Source: Rhodospirillales bacterium (GTDB lineage Bacteria > Pseudomonadota > Alphaproteobacteria > Micavibrionales > Micavibrionaceae). Taken from it: a DNA stretch of 64,000 nucleotides. A model generated the notes under the pieces. The model was not told where the DNA came from. It saw nothing but the letters and a program-made list of their open reading frames with translations, and made no database searches. The stretch covers positions 62,001-126,000 of the forward strand of contig JACKJB010000005.1 in the NCBI GenBank assembly GCA_020638155.1. The letters run 5' to 3'. Positions 41,964-50,740 of the stretch are shown piece after piece. A program made the position numbers and the translations under genes. Position 1 is the first letter of the stretch. Every line of letters begins with the position of its first letter.

Positions 41964-44171
41964 ATGCATATGGCCGAATCCTTATCACAAGAGGCGCCTT
42001 ATCTGCGCGACCTTAACCCGCCCCAGCGTGAGGCGGTGGAGACTCTTGATGGGCCGGTGCTGGTGCTGGCCGGGGCCGGGACCGGGAAGACGCGGGCACT
42101 GACAACACGGCTTGCGCATATCCTGCAGAGCGGGCGGGCTTTTTCTCCTCAAATTCTGGCAGTGACTTTTACCAATAAGGCGGCGCAGGAAATGAAAGAG
42201 CGGGTCAGCGCGCTTCTGGGCGGCGCGCCGGTCGAAGGCTGGTGGCTGGGGACGTTTCATGCGCTGGCGGCGCGGATGTTACGGCGGCATGCCGATCTTG
42301 TCGGGCTTGATTCCAATTTCACGATTCTCGATCCGGACGATCAGGCGCGGCTTTTAAAGCAGATCATGGAAGCGGCCAATATCGATACCAAGAAATGGAC
42401 GCCCAAGGCGATGATCGCGATGATCGATCGCTGGAAGGATAAGGGGTTGCTGCCGACCGATCTGAACAGTGATGAGGGCGGGGAAGCGGCGAACGGGCAG
42501 CTCGTTGGGCTTTACAGGCTTTACCAGCAGCGACTTAAAACCCTGAATGCCTGCGATTTTGGCGATCTGCTTTTACACATGATTACGATCTTTAAAAACC
42601 CGGCCCATGCTGATGTGCTGGCGGATTATCACCGGCGGTTTAAATATCTGCTGGTCGATGAGTATCAGGATACCAATGTCGCGCAGTATTTATGGCTGCG
42701 GCTTCTTGCACAGCGGGGGCCGGAAGGCGGGCCGAGCAATATTTGCTGCGTCGGCGATGACGACCAGTCGATCTATGGCTGGCGCGGGGCGGAAGTCGGG
42801 AACATATTAAAGTTCGAAAAAGATTTTCCCGGCGCGGCCATTATCCGGCTGGAGCAGAATTACCGCTCGACCGGGCATATTCTTGCCGCGGCTAACGGTG
42901 TGATCGCCAAGAATGAAGACCGGCTGGGCAAGAACCTGTTTACCAGCGAAGAAGACGGCGAAAAACTGATCGTCCGCGGGTTGTGGGACGGGGAAGCCGA
43001 GGCGCGCTGGGTCGGGGAAGAGATCGAGCAGCTCCAGCATAAAGGCTGGAATTTAAACCAGATCGCGGTGCTGGTGCGGGCGGGGTTTCAGACCCGCGAA
43101 TTTGAAGAGCGGTTTATCCAGCTCGGGATTCATTACAGGGTCATTGGCGGGCCGCGCTTTTATGAGCGGATGGAAATTCGTGACGCGCTGGCTTATTTGC
43201 GGGTGATCGCGCAGCCGTCGGACGATCTGGCGCTGGAGCGAATCATCAATGTGCCCAAGCGCGGGCTTGGCGATGCGACGGTGCAGACCTTGTACGCGTA
43301 CGGGCGCAGCAAGGGGATCAGCCTGCATGAATCGATCCGCGATTTGACGCAGACGGATGAGCTGCGGCCCAAGGTCAAGGAAACGCTAGGGCGGCTGATG
43401 GATGATTTTGCCCGCTGGCGCTCGCTGCTGGACTCGATGAAACATACGGACCTTGCCGGGCAGGTGCTCGATGAATCCGGTTATATGGCGATGTGGCAAA
43501 GCAGCAAGGATGTCGATGCGCCGGGGCGGGTTGAGAACCTTAAGGAGCTGGTCGCCGGGATGGAAGAGTTCGTCTCCATGGCCGAATTTTTGGAGCATAT
43601 CGCGCTGGTGATGGAAAACCGTGACGGCAATGAAGCCGAGGCGGCAACGATTATGACGCTGCACGGGGCGAAGGGGCTGGAGTTTGATGCGGTGTTCCTG
43701 CCTGGCTGGGAAGAGGGGCTGTTTCCTTCACAGCGTACGATGGATGAAAACGGCCTGTCCGGGCTGGAGGAAGAGCGGCGGCTTGCTTATGTCGGGATTA
43801 CCCGCGCACGCAAGCGGGCTTATATTTCCTTTGCCGCGAACCGGCGGATGTACGGCAACTGGATCAATGCGATCCCGTCCCGCTTTGTCGATGAGTTGCC
43901 GCCGGGGCATGTCGAGGTGCAGTCCGATACCGGGCTTTACCAGGGGCGCTCTTCGCATTGGGATTCCTCGGGCGTACGCCCGCCCGTACGCATGGCGACC
44001 GAGCGCAAGGTCATTAATGCCGCCGGCGAGGTTTTTGCGCGCGGTGACCGGGTTTCGCATGACAAGTTCGGCGAAGGGACGATCATCAATATTGACGGGC
44101 ATAAACTGGATATCGCGTTTGATCGGGGCGGGAAAAAACGCGTGATGGATAGTTTCGTCGAGAAATGTTGA
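41964..44171 (+). CDS. UvrD/PcrA-type ATP-dependent DNA helicase
   Basis: A 735-residue superfamily 1A helicase. Motifs: Q-motif LNPPQREAV, Walker A LAGAGTGKTRALTTR (about 35-45), Ia TFTNKAAQEMKERV, Walker B LLVDEYQDTN, motif III DDQSIYGWRGAEV, motif IV RLEQNYRST, motif V TLHGAKGLEFDAVFLPGWEEG, and motif VI EERRLAYVGITRARKR. The C-terminus has a small Tudor-like domain (GDRVSHDKFGEGTII). It acts in excision and mismatch repair and removes roadblocks. Start at ATG 41964 or ATG 41970. Confidence 0.95.
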   Translation: MHMAESLSQEAPYLRDLNPPQREAVETLDGPVLVLAGAGTGKTRALTTRLAHILQSGRAFSPQILAVTFTNKAAQEMKERVSALLGGAPVEGWWLGTFHALAARMLRRHADLVGLDSNFTILDPDDQARLLKQIMEAANIDTKKWTPKAMIAMIDRWKDKGLLPTDLNSDEGGEAANGQLVGLYRLYQQRLKTLNACDFGDLLLHMITIFKNPAHADVLADYHRRFKYLLVDEYQDTNVAQYLWLRLLAQRGPEGGPSNICCVGDDDQSIYGWRGAEVGNILKFEKDFPGAAIIRLEQNYRSTGHILAAANGVIAKNEDRLGKNLFTSEEDGEKLIVRGLWDGEAEARWVGEEIEQLQHKGWNLNQIAVLVRAGFQTREFEERFIQLGIHYRVIGGPRFYERMEIRDALAYLRVIAQPSDDLALERIINVPKRGLGDATVQTLYAYGRSKGISLHESIRDLTQTDELRPKVKETLGRLMDDFARWRSLLDSMKHTDLAGQVLDESGYMAMWQSSKDVDAPGRVENLKELVAGMEEFVSMAEFLEHIALVMENRDGNEAEAATIMTLHGAKGLEFDAVFLPGWEEGLFPSQRTMDENGLSGLEEERRLAYVGITRARKRAYISFAANRRMYGNWINAIPSRFVDELPPGHVEVQSDTGLYQGRSSHWDSSGVRPPVRMATERKVINAAGEVFARGDRVSHDKFGEGTIINIDGHKLDIAFDRGGKKRVMDSFVEKC

Positions 44172-44178
44172 GCGCGCC

Positions 44179-44847
44179 TTAAACGACCTTCAGTTTGGGC
44201 GGCCCGGACGGGCGCTGGTGCTGGGTATTGTGGGTGTCGGCCTGTTTTTCAAGGGATGCTTTTTCCAGTGCCGCATTGATCCGTTCATGCAGGGCGATGC
44301 CGTCCGGCCAGTCTTTCGGGCCGATCCGCTCGCGCGCCAGCAGGCGGAAAATATTATTATTGTCTTCGTGGAAGATTTTATGCAGCAGCGGTTTGCCGCT
44401 TTCATCCTTGCCTTTCCACCGGTCTTCCTGATTAATCCAGTCGGCAAAAGCGCGGATATAGTCGCCGGTATCCAGCAGGATCATCCGGGTGATCCGGTCT
44501 TCGCCGTCCGGGGTGTTGTGATCGACCGGATCGACATCTTTTAGTTTTTCGAAGAATTCCATGAACGGTTCAATATGACCATAGCAGCACAGCGTTGCGA
44601 AAAGCTGCTTATCGACCAGCGGGGCTTGCGGCAGCGCGCGGGCGTTGGTTTCGCGGACGCGGGCAAAGCAGTCCGCATATGCGGTATGCAGGTCTTTGCC
44701 TGCTTTCTGGCTGAGCAGGACGGTTTTGTAGAATGAGCGGATATCGGCAGCGACATTGGCTTTGAAGCGGTCTACCAGATCCTGGTAGGGCTGGGTTTTG
44801 CCGCGGAATGTCCGCAAAAGCCCTTCCGGTTCGGTCGGGTCAGTCAT
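44179..44847 (-). CDS. Unassigned helical protein
   Basis: A 222-residue soluble protein, mainly helical, starting at ATG 44847 with CAGGAGCT upstream. It contains LLRTFRGKTQPYQDLVDRF, FATLCCYGHIEPFMEFF and GDYIRAFADWINQEDRW, and a Lys/Pro-rich tail. No signal peptide, membrane segment or recognised family. The gene is convergent with the helicase, its stop lying seven bases after the helicase stop. Confidence 0.6.
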   Translation of the reverse strand: MTDPTEPEGLLRTFRGKTQPYQDLVDRFKANVAADIRSFYKTVLLSQKAGKDLHTAYADCFARVRETNARALPQAPLVDKQLFATLCCYGHIEPFMEFFEKLKDVDPVDHNTPDGEDRITRMILLDTGDYIRAFADWINQEDRWKGKDESGKPLLHKIFHEDNNNIFRLLARERIGPKDWPDGIALHERINAALEKASLEKQADTHNTQHQRPSGPPKLKVV

Positions 44848-45050
44848 GAAAGCTCCTGTTATTAAGTCTTTTTGTTTTTTTAAGACATAACCCGCCTGCG
44901 GTGCGTGATGCAAGAAAGTTTTGGTTTTTCAGGTTTTTGCGGCAAAGGATTCTTTTGCGTATATACGTATTTCGAATATGGCTTGTCAGTCTGTCCTGCC
45001 TTATTATATTGGGCTTCTGGAGATCATGTTTTAAGAAAAAGGCAGTAATC

Positions 45051-46022
45051 ATGAAGACCCATAAAATCGCAACAGTGTTCGGCGGCACCGGATTTATCGG
45101 TTCGCAGGTTGTCCGTGAACTGGCGGCCAAAGGCTATACGGTCAAAGTGGCGACGCGGGTACCGGAGCGGGCTTATGAGCTGAAGACTTGCGGAACGCCG
45201 GGGCAGGTTGTGCCGGTTGCCTGCGGGTATGATGAAGCTTCGATTGCGACGGCGGTCAAAGGATCGGATGCGGTTGTGAACTGTATCGGGATTTTATATG
45301 AACGCGGCAAACGGAAATTCAGTTTTGTCCATGAAGCCGTACCTCAGATGATTGCCAAGGCCTGCAAGAAAGAAAAGGCCGGGTGCTTTGTGCATATTTC
45401 CGCCCTTGGGGTCGATAAGGCGACCTCCCGTTATGCGGCGAGCAAGCTTGCCGGCGAACAGGCTGTGCGCAAAGCGTTTCCCGAAGCGGTGATTTTGCGG
45501 CCCAGTGTCGTTTTCGGTCCGGATGATACGTTCTTTAACCGTTTTGCCCAGCTGGCGCAGTTTGCGCCGATGTTGCCGCTGATCGGCGGCGGCACGACAA
45601 AGTTCCAGCCGGTCTTTGTCGGGGATGTCGCCGATGCGGTGATTGCCGCGGTGACGGCGGTTCCCGGCGCTTCGTTCGATCCGCGCGGCAAGATTTATGA
45701 GCTGGCAGGGCCGGAAGTGCTGAGCTTTAAAGAGATTTATGAGCGGCTGTTTTATTATACCCACAGGCCGCGGATGCTGGTGCGCCTGCCGTACGGGGTT
45801 GCCAAGGTGAAGGCGGCGTTCCTGGGGTTATTGCCGCAGCCGCCGCTGACCTGTGACCAGGTGGAAAGCCTGAAGACCGATAATGTGCCGGGCGGCGATC
45901 TGCCGGGGCTTTTGGATATGGGTGTGCAGCCGACGGGGATGGCGCAGATCCTGCCCTCTTATCTGGTGCAGTATAAGCCGGGCGGCGTGTTTGCGGAAAA
46001 AAACGATAAAAAACGTGCATAG
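45051..46022 (+). CDS. NDUFA9-like NAD(P)-binding (complex I) family protein
   Basis: A 323-residue atypical short-chain dehydrogenase. The Rossmann motif is TVFGGTGFIGSQVVRELA, with RPSVVFGPDD, FQPVFVGDVADAVIAAV and the LEL-type PEVLSFKEIYE region. It resembles the complex I NDUFA9 accessory subunit and its alphaproteobacterial relatives. The true start is ATG 45051 after AAAAGGCAG. Function in bacteria is unclear, possibly linked to respiratory chain stability. surA follows about 50 bases downstream on the same strand. Confidence 0.88.
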   Translation: MKTHKIATVFGGTGFIGSQVVRELAAKGYTVKVATRVPERAYELKTCGTPGQVVPVACGYDEASIATAVKGSDAVVNCIGILYERGKRKFSFVHEAVPQMIAKACKKEKAGCFVHISALGVDKATSRYAASKLAGEQAVRKAFPEAVILRPSVVFGPDDTFFNRFAQLAQFAPMLPLIGGGTTKFQPVFVGDVADAVIAAVTAVPGASFDPRGKIYELAGPEVLSFKEIYERLFYYTHRPRMLVRLPYGVAKVKAAFLGLLPQPPLTCDQVESLKTDNVPGGDLPGLLDMGVQPTGMAQILPSYLVQYKPGGVFAEKNDKKRA

Positions 46023-46075
46023 AGGCTGTAGATTTTGTATGGCTGTGGTCCATGCCTAGCGTTAGGGAAGAAAGA

Positions 46076-47029
46076 ATGAGTATCGTATATCGTATTTTGG
46101 TTTTGGCTGTGGCGATCATCGCCGGGTCGTCCGTGCCGGTTCTGGCTGCCGCGCCCCGGATGGAAACGATTGTCGCGGTTGTGAATGCCGACGCGATTTC
46201 CGAAAGCGATCTTGCCGATCGGATGAAGCTGGTGATCGCCTCTGCCGGTATGCCGGATAATAGCGATATCCGTGACAAGTTGCGGCCGCAGATCATGAAT
46301 GTGTTGATTGATGAAAAATTGCAGTTGCAGGAAGCGGCCCGGCTTGAAATCGAGGTGGAGCCGAAAGATATCGAACAGGGGTTTGCACAGCTTGCAGCGC
46401 AGAACCAGATGTCAGCCGAACAGTTTCGCGGGCTTTTGAAGCGCGGCGGCGTGTCGATTAAAACCCTTGAAGACCAGATCCATGCCCAGCTTGCCTGGTC
46501 GAAAGTCGTGCAGGCGGAGATCCGGCCGCAGATTGCGATCGCCGATAACGAAGTCGAGGCCGTGCTTGAGCGGCTGCGGGGCAGTGAAGGCAAAACAGAA
46601 TATCTGGTGTCCGAGATTTTCCTTCCCGTAGAAACGCCTGCGGATGAAGCCAATGTGAAGCGGCTTGCCGATAAGCTGACGCGTGAAATGCTGGAAGGCC
46701 GCGCGCCTTTTACCAAGGTTGCCAGCCAGTTTTCGCAGGCTGCCGGAGCGAGCAAGGGCGGTGATATGGGCTGGGTCCAGGAAGGCCAGTTGCCGGACGA
46801 GCTGGACCGCCGCCTGTCGACGATGCAGGAAGGGGATTTGAGCAATCCTGTCCGCTCGCTTGCGGGCTTTCATATTCTGTACCTGCGGAAAAAGCGGCTG
46901 ATTAGCGCGGAGAATATTCCTTCTTCAGAACAGGTCATGCAATCACTCGGTTTTGAGCGGCTGGACCGGATGCAGCAGCGTTACCTGATGGATCTGAAGA
47001 CGCAGGCTTTCATTGAGCACCGTGTCTGA
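46076..47029 (+). CDS. SurA-type periplasmic peptidyl-prolyl isomerase
   Basis: A 317-residue periplasmic chaperone/PPIase. The signal peptide (MSIVYRILVLAVAIIAG to LAA) precedes a SurA N-terminal domain (VVNADAISESDLADRM, LIDEKLQLQEA) and a parvulin (PpiC) domain with GGDMGWVQEGQLPDELDR and VRSLAGFHILYLRKK. Only one parvulin domain is present, whereas E. coli SurA has two. It helps outer-membrane proteins such as the porin in this window. Its 3' end overlaps the start of rsmA by eight bases, so the two are coupled. Confidence 0.9.
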   Translation: MSIVYRILVLAVAIIAGSSVPVLAAAPRMETIVAVVNADAISESDLADRMKLVIASAGMPDNSDIRDKLRPQIMNVLIDEKLQLQEAARLEIEVEPKDIEQGFAQLAAQNQMSAEQFRGLLKRGGVSIKTLEDQIHAQLAWSKVVQAEIRPQIAIADNEVEAVLERLRGSEGKTEYLVSEIFLPVETPADEANVKRLADKLTREMLEGRAPFTKVASQFSQAAGASKGGDMGWVQEGQLPDELDRRLSTMQEGDLSNPVRSLAGFHILYLRKKRLISAENIPSSEQVMQSLGFERLDRMQQRYLMDLKTQAFIEHRV

Positions 47030-47873
47030 TCCTGACTGGGATGATCTGCCGCCGCTGCGCGATGTCATCGCCGCGCATGATTTACGGGCCGATAAAAAAT
47101 TTGGCCAGAATTTTCTTCTCGACAGGAATGTAACGGACAAGATCGCGCGGTGCGCCGGGGATCTTGCCGGGCATAGCGTATTTGAAATCGGGCCGGGGCC
47201 GGGCGGCCTGACACGCAGTCTTTTGCGGGAAGGGGCAAGTCATGTGAGCGCGATCGAATTTGATCCGCGCGCGGTGGCCGCTTTGCAGGGGCTTGTCGAT
47301 TTCGCGGCAGGACGCTTAACGGTGATCGAAGGTGACGCGCTGGCGCTGGATTTGTTATCGCTGGGGCAGCCTGCGCCGCGGCGGATCGTGGCCAATCTGC
47401 CTTATAATATCGCAACGCCGCTGCTGGTTGGCTGGCTTAGGCAGATCAGGACGCAGCCGGGCTGTTATGCCGGGATGACGCTGATGTTCCAGAAAGAAGT
47501 GGCCGAGCGGATTGTCGCGAAGCCCGGAGGTAAGGCTTACGGGCGGCTTGCGGTACTGGTGCAGTGGCTGTGCGCTGCCGAGATCGTTTACCCGTTACCG
47601 CCGCAGGCTTTTACCCCGCCGCCGAAAGTCAGTTCCGCGGTGGTGCGGTTTGTCCCGAAAGTCCTGCCTGCTGATGCGCCCGCGTTTGAAGCCGTCGAAC
47701 AGGTCACGGCGGCTGCGTTCGGGCAGCGGCGCAAAATGCTGCGCTCCAGCCTGAAGGCCTATGCGCCGTATTTTGAGGCTTGCGGGCTGGATCCGGAACA
47801 GCGGGCGGAAACGGTGGCGCTGGATTCTTTTATCGCGCTGGCGCGGGCGGCAGGGTGTTCGCCTGGGGGATAA
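47022..47873 (+). CDS. rsmA: 16S rRNA (adenine(1518/1519)-N6)-dimethyltransferase RsmA
   Basis: RsmA (KsgA) dimethylates two adjacent adenosines in the 3' helix of 16S rRNA. The family motifs are KKFGQNFLLDRNVTDKI, the SAM loop VFEIGPGPGGLTRSLL, and the catalytic NLPYNI motif (NLPYNIATPLL), followed by a C-terminal helical domain. GTG 47022 overlaps the surA stop by eight bases; TTG 47013 is an alternative. In E. coli, pdxA lies between surA and rsmA; here it is absent. Length is about 283 residues, typical. Confidence 0.94.
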   Translation: MSDPDWDDLPPLRDVIAAHDLRADKKFGQNFLLDRNVTDKIARCAGDLAGHSVFEIGPGPGGLTRSLLREGASHVSAIEFDPRAVAALQGLVDFAAGRLTVIEGDALALDLLSLGQPAPRRIVANLPYNIATPLLVGWLRQIRTQPGCYAGMTLMFQKEVAERIVAKPGGKAYGRLAVLVQWLCAAEIVYPLPPQAFTPPPKVSSAVVRFVPKVLPADAPAFEAVEQVTAAAFGQRRKMLRSSLKAYAPYFEACGLDPEQRAETVALDSFIALARAAGCSPGG

Positions 47874-47935
47874 AAATCCTGCATAGAGCGTTTTGCACGG
47901 CTTGACCCTGCTGCGTTCGCCCCTTATAAAAAGGC

Positions 47936-48523
47936 ATGGCAGAGCAGAATTTTTATCGCATTACCATCACCGGCGATCCGGGCAGCGGCAAAACGACGTT
48001 TGCCCGTAATGTCGCGGCGCATACGGGGTATCACCTGATTACCACCGGGAATATTTTTCGTGAGCTGGCCAGGGAAAAAGGAATCTCGGTTGCCGAACTG
48101 AATGAGCTTGCCGAAACTCAGCAGGAGATCGACCGCAAGGTTGATGATTACATTAAAGGCCTGAATGATGAAGGCCAGCACCTGGTGCTCGATTCCCGGA
48201 TGGCGTGGCATTTTATCGAGGACTCGCTGAAGATCCGGCTGGCGGTCGATCTTGATGTTGCGGTCGAGCGGATTTTCAACGATCAGGAACGTGCCCGCAG
48301 CTGGGATGATAAATTCCCGGATATGGACACGGCGATGAAAGAGGTCGAGCGCCGCCGCGAAAGTGAAATCACCCGGTATCAGACTTTATACGGGGTCAAT
48401 ATCGGCGATGATTCGAATTTTGATCTTGTCCTGAATACCTCCCATAAAACGCAGGAAGAGGTGATGGCGGAGTTTGATGCCGCTTTTGCCCGGTACCGCG
48501 CCGCGCGCGACCAGGCGGCCTGA
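47936..48523 (+). CDS. Cytidylate kinase-like protein (archaeal type)
   Basis: A 195-residue P-loop kinase resembling the short archaeal-type CMP kinases (TIGR02173) rather than the longer bacterial Cmk. Key parts: ITGDPGSGKTTFARN (P-loop), YHLITTGNIFRELAREKG, HLVLDSRMAWHF, and RRESEITRYQTLYGV, with an arginine-rich lid (ERRRESE). It would phosphorylate CMP or dCMP to the diphosphate, if the assignment is right. It ends nine bases before the SDR gene; the two may be cotranscribed. Confidence 0.8.
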   Translation: MAEQNFYRITITGDPGSGKTTFARNVAAHTGYHLITTGNIFRELAREKGISVAELNELAETQQEIDRKVDDYIKGLNDEGQHLVLDSRMAWHFIEDSLKIRLAVDLDVAVERIFNDQERARSWDDKFPDMDTAMKEVERRRESEITRYQTLYGVNIGDDSNFDLVLNTSHKTQEEVMAEFDAAFARYRAARDQAA

Positions 48524-48531
48524 AGCCTGCA

Positions 48532-49320
48532 ATGTCTGCCGATCTTCCCAGAAATATCCTGATTACCGGCGCATCCAGCGGGATTGGTGCGGCACTCGCG
48601 CGGGCTTATGCGGCGCCGGGCGTACGGCTGTTTTTAACCGGGCGCAATGCGCAGCGGCTCTCCAGTGTCGCGGCTGACTGCCGGGCCGCCGGGGCGGAGG
48701 CCGAAGATATTATCGTCGATGTGACGGACCGGGCCGCCATGGCCGCGATGGTTATCGATGTGGATACGCGTTTTCCTTTGGATCTGGTGATTGCGAATGC
48801 GGGCGTGTCCGGCGGGATGGGCGGCCCGGACGGGGAAAGCGGCAGCCAGGTCCGGCGGATTTTTGATATCAATTTAACCGGGGTTCTGAACACGGCCGAG
48901 CCGATCCTGCCGCGCATGAAAGCGCGCGGGTGCGGGCAGGTCGCATTGATGAGTTCGCTGGCATCATTTAGCGGCTGGCCGGGGGCGCCTGCTTATAGCG
49001 CGAGTAAGGGGGCGGTCCGGTTTTACGGCGAGGCGCTGCGCGGGGCTTATGCGCGGGACGGGGTTAAAATCAATGTGATCTGTCCCGGGTTTATCCGTAC
49101 GCCTTTGACGGCGGTGAATGATTACCCGATGCCGTTTATGATGGATGATACGCGCTGTGCCGCGATCATTGTTAAGGCTTTGCACAAGAACCGGGGCCGA
49201 ATCGCTTTCCCGTTACCGATGTACCTGATGGCCGGATTTTTCGGAATATTGCCGCATTGGCTCTCGTTGAAATTTTTTACCAAATTACCAGCAAAACCGG
49301 CAACAGACGTAAAGGAATGA
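48532..49320 (+). CDS. SDR family oxidoreductase
   Basis: A 262-residue classical short-chain dehydrogenase/reductase. The NAD(P)-binding motif ILITGASSGIGAALARAY lies at about 10-25, the NAG motif in VIANAGVSGG, the catalytic serine in SSLASFSGW and YSASKGAV giving Tyr and Lys, and the following VICPGFIRTPLT. A hydrophobic stretch near the C-terminus (MYLMAGFFGILPHWL) suggests association with a membrane. The substrate is unknown. It follows the kinase by nine bases. Confidence 0.9.
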   Translation: MSADLPRNILITGASSGIGAALARAYAAPGVRLFLTGRNAQRLSSVAADCRAAGAEAEDIIVDVTDRAAMAAMVIDVDTRFPLDLVIANAGVSGGMGGPDGESGSQVRRIFDINLTGVLNTAEPILPRMKARGCGQVALMSSLASFSGWPGAPAYSASKGAVRFYGEALRGAYARDGVKINVICPGFIRTPLTAVNDYPMPFMMDDTRCAAIIVKALHKNRGRIAFPLPMYLMAGFFGILPHWLSLKFFTKLPAKPATDVKE

Positions 49321-49416
49321 GCCGGGTCTGTCGCATTTCCCTTGACCAAATTAGGGAATATAGCTAGACCAAGGTATAATAGAAACGCATAGCTGCGTCT
49401 CATTTTGTTAAGATGC

Positions 49417-49436
49417 TATAATATTTAAAAAATATT
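49417..49436. promoter_or_regulatory. Candidate ArsR operator over a -10 element
   Basis: Perfect 7-bp inverted repeat AATATTT-AAA-AAATATT at 49420-49436 overlaps TATAAT at 49417-49422. It is about 60 bases before the ArsR start codon. The layout would permit autorepression. Another inverted repeat, ACGCA-TAGC-TGCGT, lies about 30 bases upstream. No matching -35 is obvious. Confidence 0.4.
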
Positions 49437-49497
49437 TTTTATGAAAAGCGCGGGTTGAGTAGGGAGCGCACCGTTTAAGGAATAGTGATTTGCGAAA

Positions 49498-49803
49498 ATG
49501 GAATTGATGGACGTTACTGAAGTCGAAGAGAATATTGAGGTTGCGGTTAATCTCCTGAAAGCCCTTTCGAATGAACGCCGGTTGATGATTATGTGCGCCC
49601 TGTATAAAGGGGAAAAAAGCGTCAGCGAGCTTGAACAGATTGTCGGGCTGAGCCAGTCGGCCCTGTCCCAGCACCTGGCCCGGCTGCGTAAGGACCGCCT
49701 GGTGAATACGCGCCGCGATGCGCAGACGATTTATTATTCTATGCACGATCAGGCGACCAAGGCGATCCTGCATACGCTGCACGATATTTACTGCCCGGAA
49801 TGA
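49498..49803 (+). CDS. ArsR family repressor with two conserved cysteines (SqrR/BigR-like)
   Basis: A 101-residue winged-helix regulator. The helix-turn-helix region is LKALSNERRLMIMCALYKGE and VGLSQSALSQHLARLRK, with the wing TRRDAQTIYYS. Two cysteines at about residues 33 (MIMC) and 98 (DIYCPE) match the positions used by SqrR/BigR/YgaV repressors to form a polysulfide bond under sulfide stress. No classic metal-binding CxCxxC is seen. The target genes are not adjacent apart from itself. A palindromic candidate operator lies upstream. Confidence 0.88.
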   Translation: MELMDVTEVEENIEVAVNLLKALSNERRLMIMCALYKGEKSVSELEQIVGLSQSALSQHLARLRKDRLVNTRRDAQTIYYSMHDQATKAILHTLHDIYCPE

Positions 49804-49809
49804 TTTTCT

Positions 49810-50733
49810 TTACAGTTCGCTGATTTCCGCCGCGACGTCGTCCGGTGACAAATCTTTTAGGTCGTTGACCTGGATTGTCCGGACATTTGCGCCTTTCGGG
49901 GCGTGGCGGACAGGGTTGCTGTGCCGGGAAAACAGGACGTAGCTCGGGCAGCCTGTCGGGGCGATCAGGTGCATCGGCCCGGTGTCATTGCCTATGGAAG
50001 CGGCAGCGTTCCGGCCGAGGACGACGATGTCGAACAGGCTGGTCTGATCGATCAGGTTTACGGTTTGCGGCACGGCGCGGCAGATTTGCTCTGCGGCTTC
50101 CTGCTCGCTCTCTGTACCGATGATGACGGGGGTGATCCCGGCGGTCGCGATCTTTTTGGCGAGCGCCGCGAAACGGTCTGCCGGCCAGCGTTTTTCCGGG
50201 CGGTTAGGGGCGCAGCCGGGGACAAGGATCATGTAAGGCTGCGCGATCTCAAAGCGGGAGATATCGGCGTCAACCCAGTCCATCGGGTCGATACTGACAT
50301 TGCTGATCCCGGCAAGTCCGAGGGTCTGGACATGGCCGTCAAAGGCGTGTCCGGCGGTGCGACCGGGGCTGTTGTTACGGTGCGAGGCACCTTTAGCGGC
50401 CCCGACCCATTCGGGTTTGGGGGACAGGAGTTTAAAATAAAGCGCGGTGCGGTCGTTATTTTGCAGGTCGTAGACGCGGGTAAAGCGGGCGTAATTAAGT
50501 TTTCCGCGCAGCCGGAGCCAGCCCGGCAGGTCAAAAAGACGCGGCCGTTCATCGATCCAGATATCATCGAAATAACCGCTGGCCTGCCCGAAGCCGGTTA
50601 ATGGTTTTGTTGTCAGCAGGGTGATGGCGGCATCCGGGTGGTGGGCGCGAATGGCAGCCATCGGGCCGAGGGCCTGGATGAAATCGCCCAGCGCACTGAG
50701 CTTGATGACCAGTATGTTTTCCTTTTCCGGCAT
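49810..50733 (-). CDS. Glycosyltransferase family 9 (heptosyltransferase-like)
   Basis: A 307-residue GT9 protein starting at ATG 50733, seven bases after the upstream glycosyltransferase. The motifs IKLSALGDFIQALGPMAAIR and SIGNDTGPMHLIAPTGCP are typical of heptosyltransferases and relatives that build the LPS core. The ADP-heptose-type donor is the family norm. It is convergent with the ArsR gene. It forms an apparent unit with the GT4 gene and probably acts in cell-surface polysaccharide or lipid A core assembly. Confidence 0.9.
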   Translation of the reverse strand: MPEKENILVIKLSALGDFIQALGPMAAIRAHHPDAAITLLTTKPLTGFGQASGYFDDIWIDERPRLFDLPGWLRLRGKLNYARFTRVYDLQNNDRTALYFKLLSPKPEWVGAAKGASHRNNSPGRTAGHAFDGHVQTLGLAGISNVSIDPMDWVDADISRFEIAQPYMILVPGCAPNRPEKRWPADRFAALAKKIATAGITPVIIGTESEQEAAEQICRAVPQTVNLIDQTSLFDIVVLGRNAAASIGNDTGPMHLIAPTGCPSYVLFSRHSNPVRHAPKGANVRTIQVNDLKDLSPDDVAAEISEL

Positions 50734-50740
50734 TACTGAT

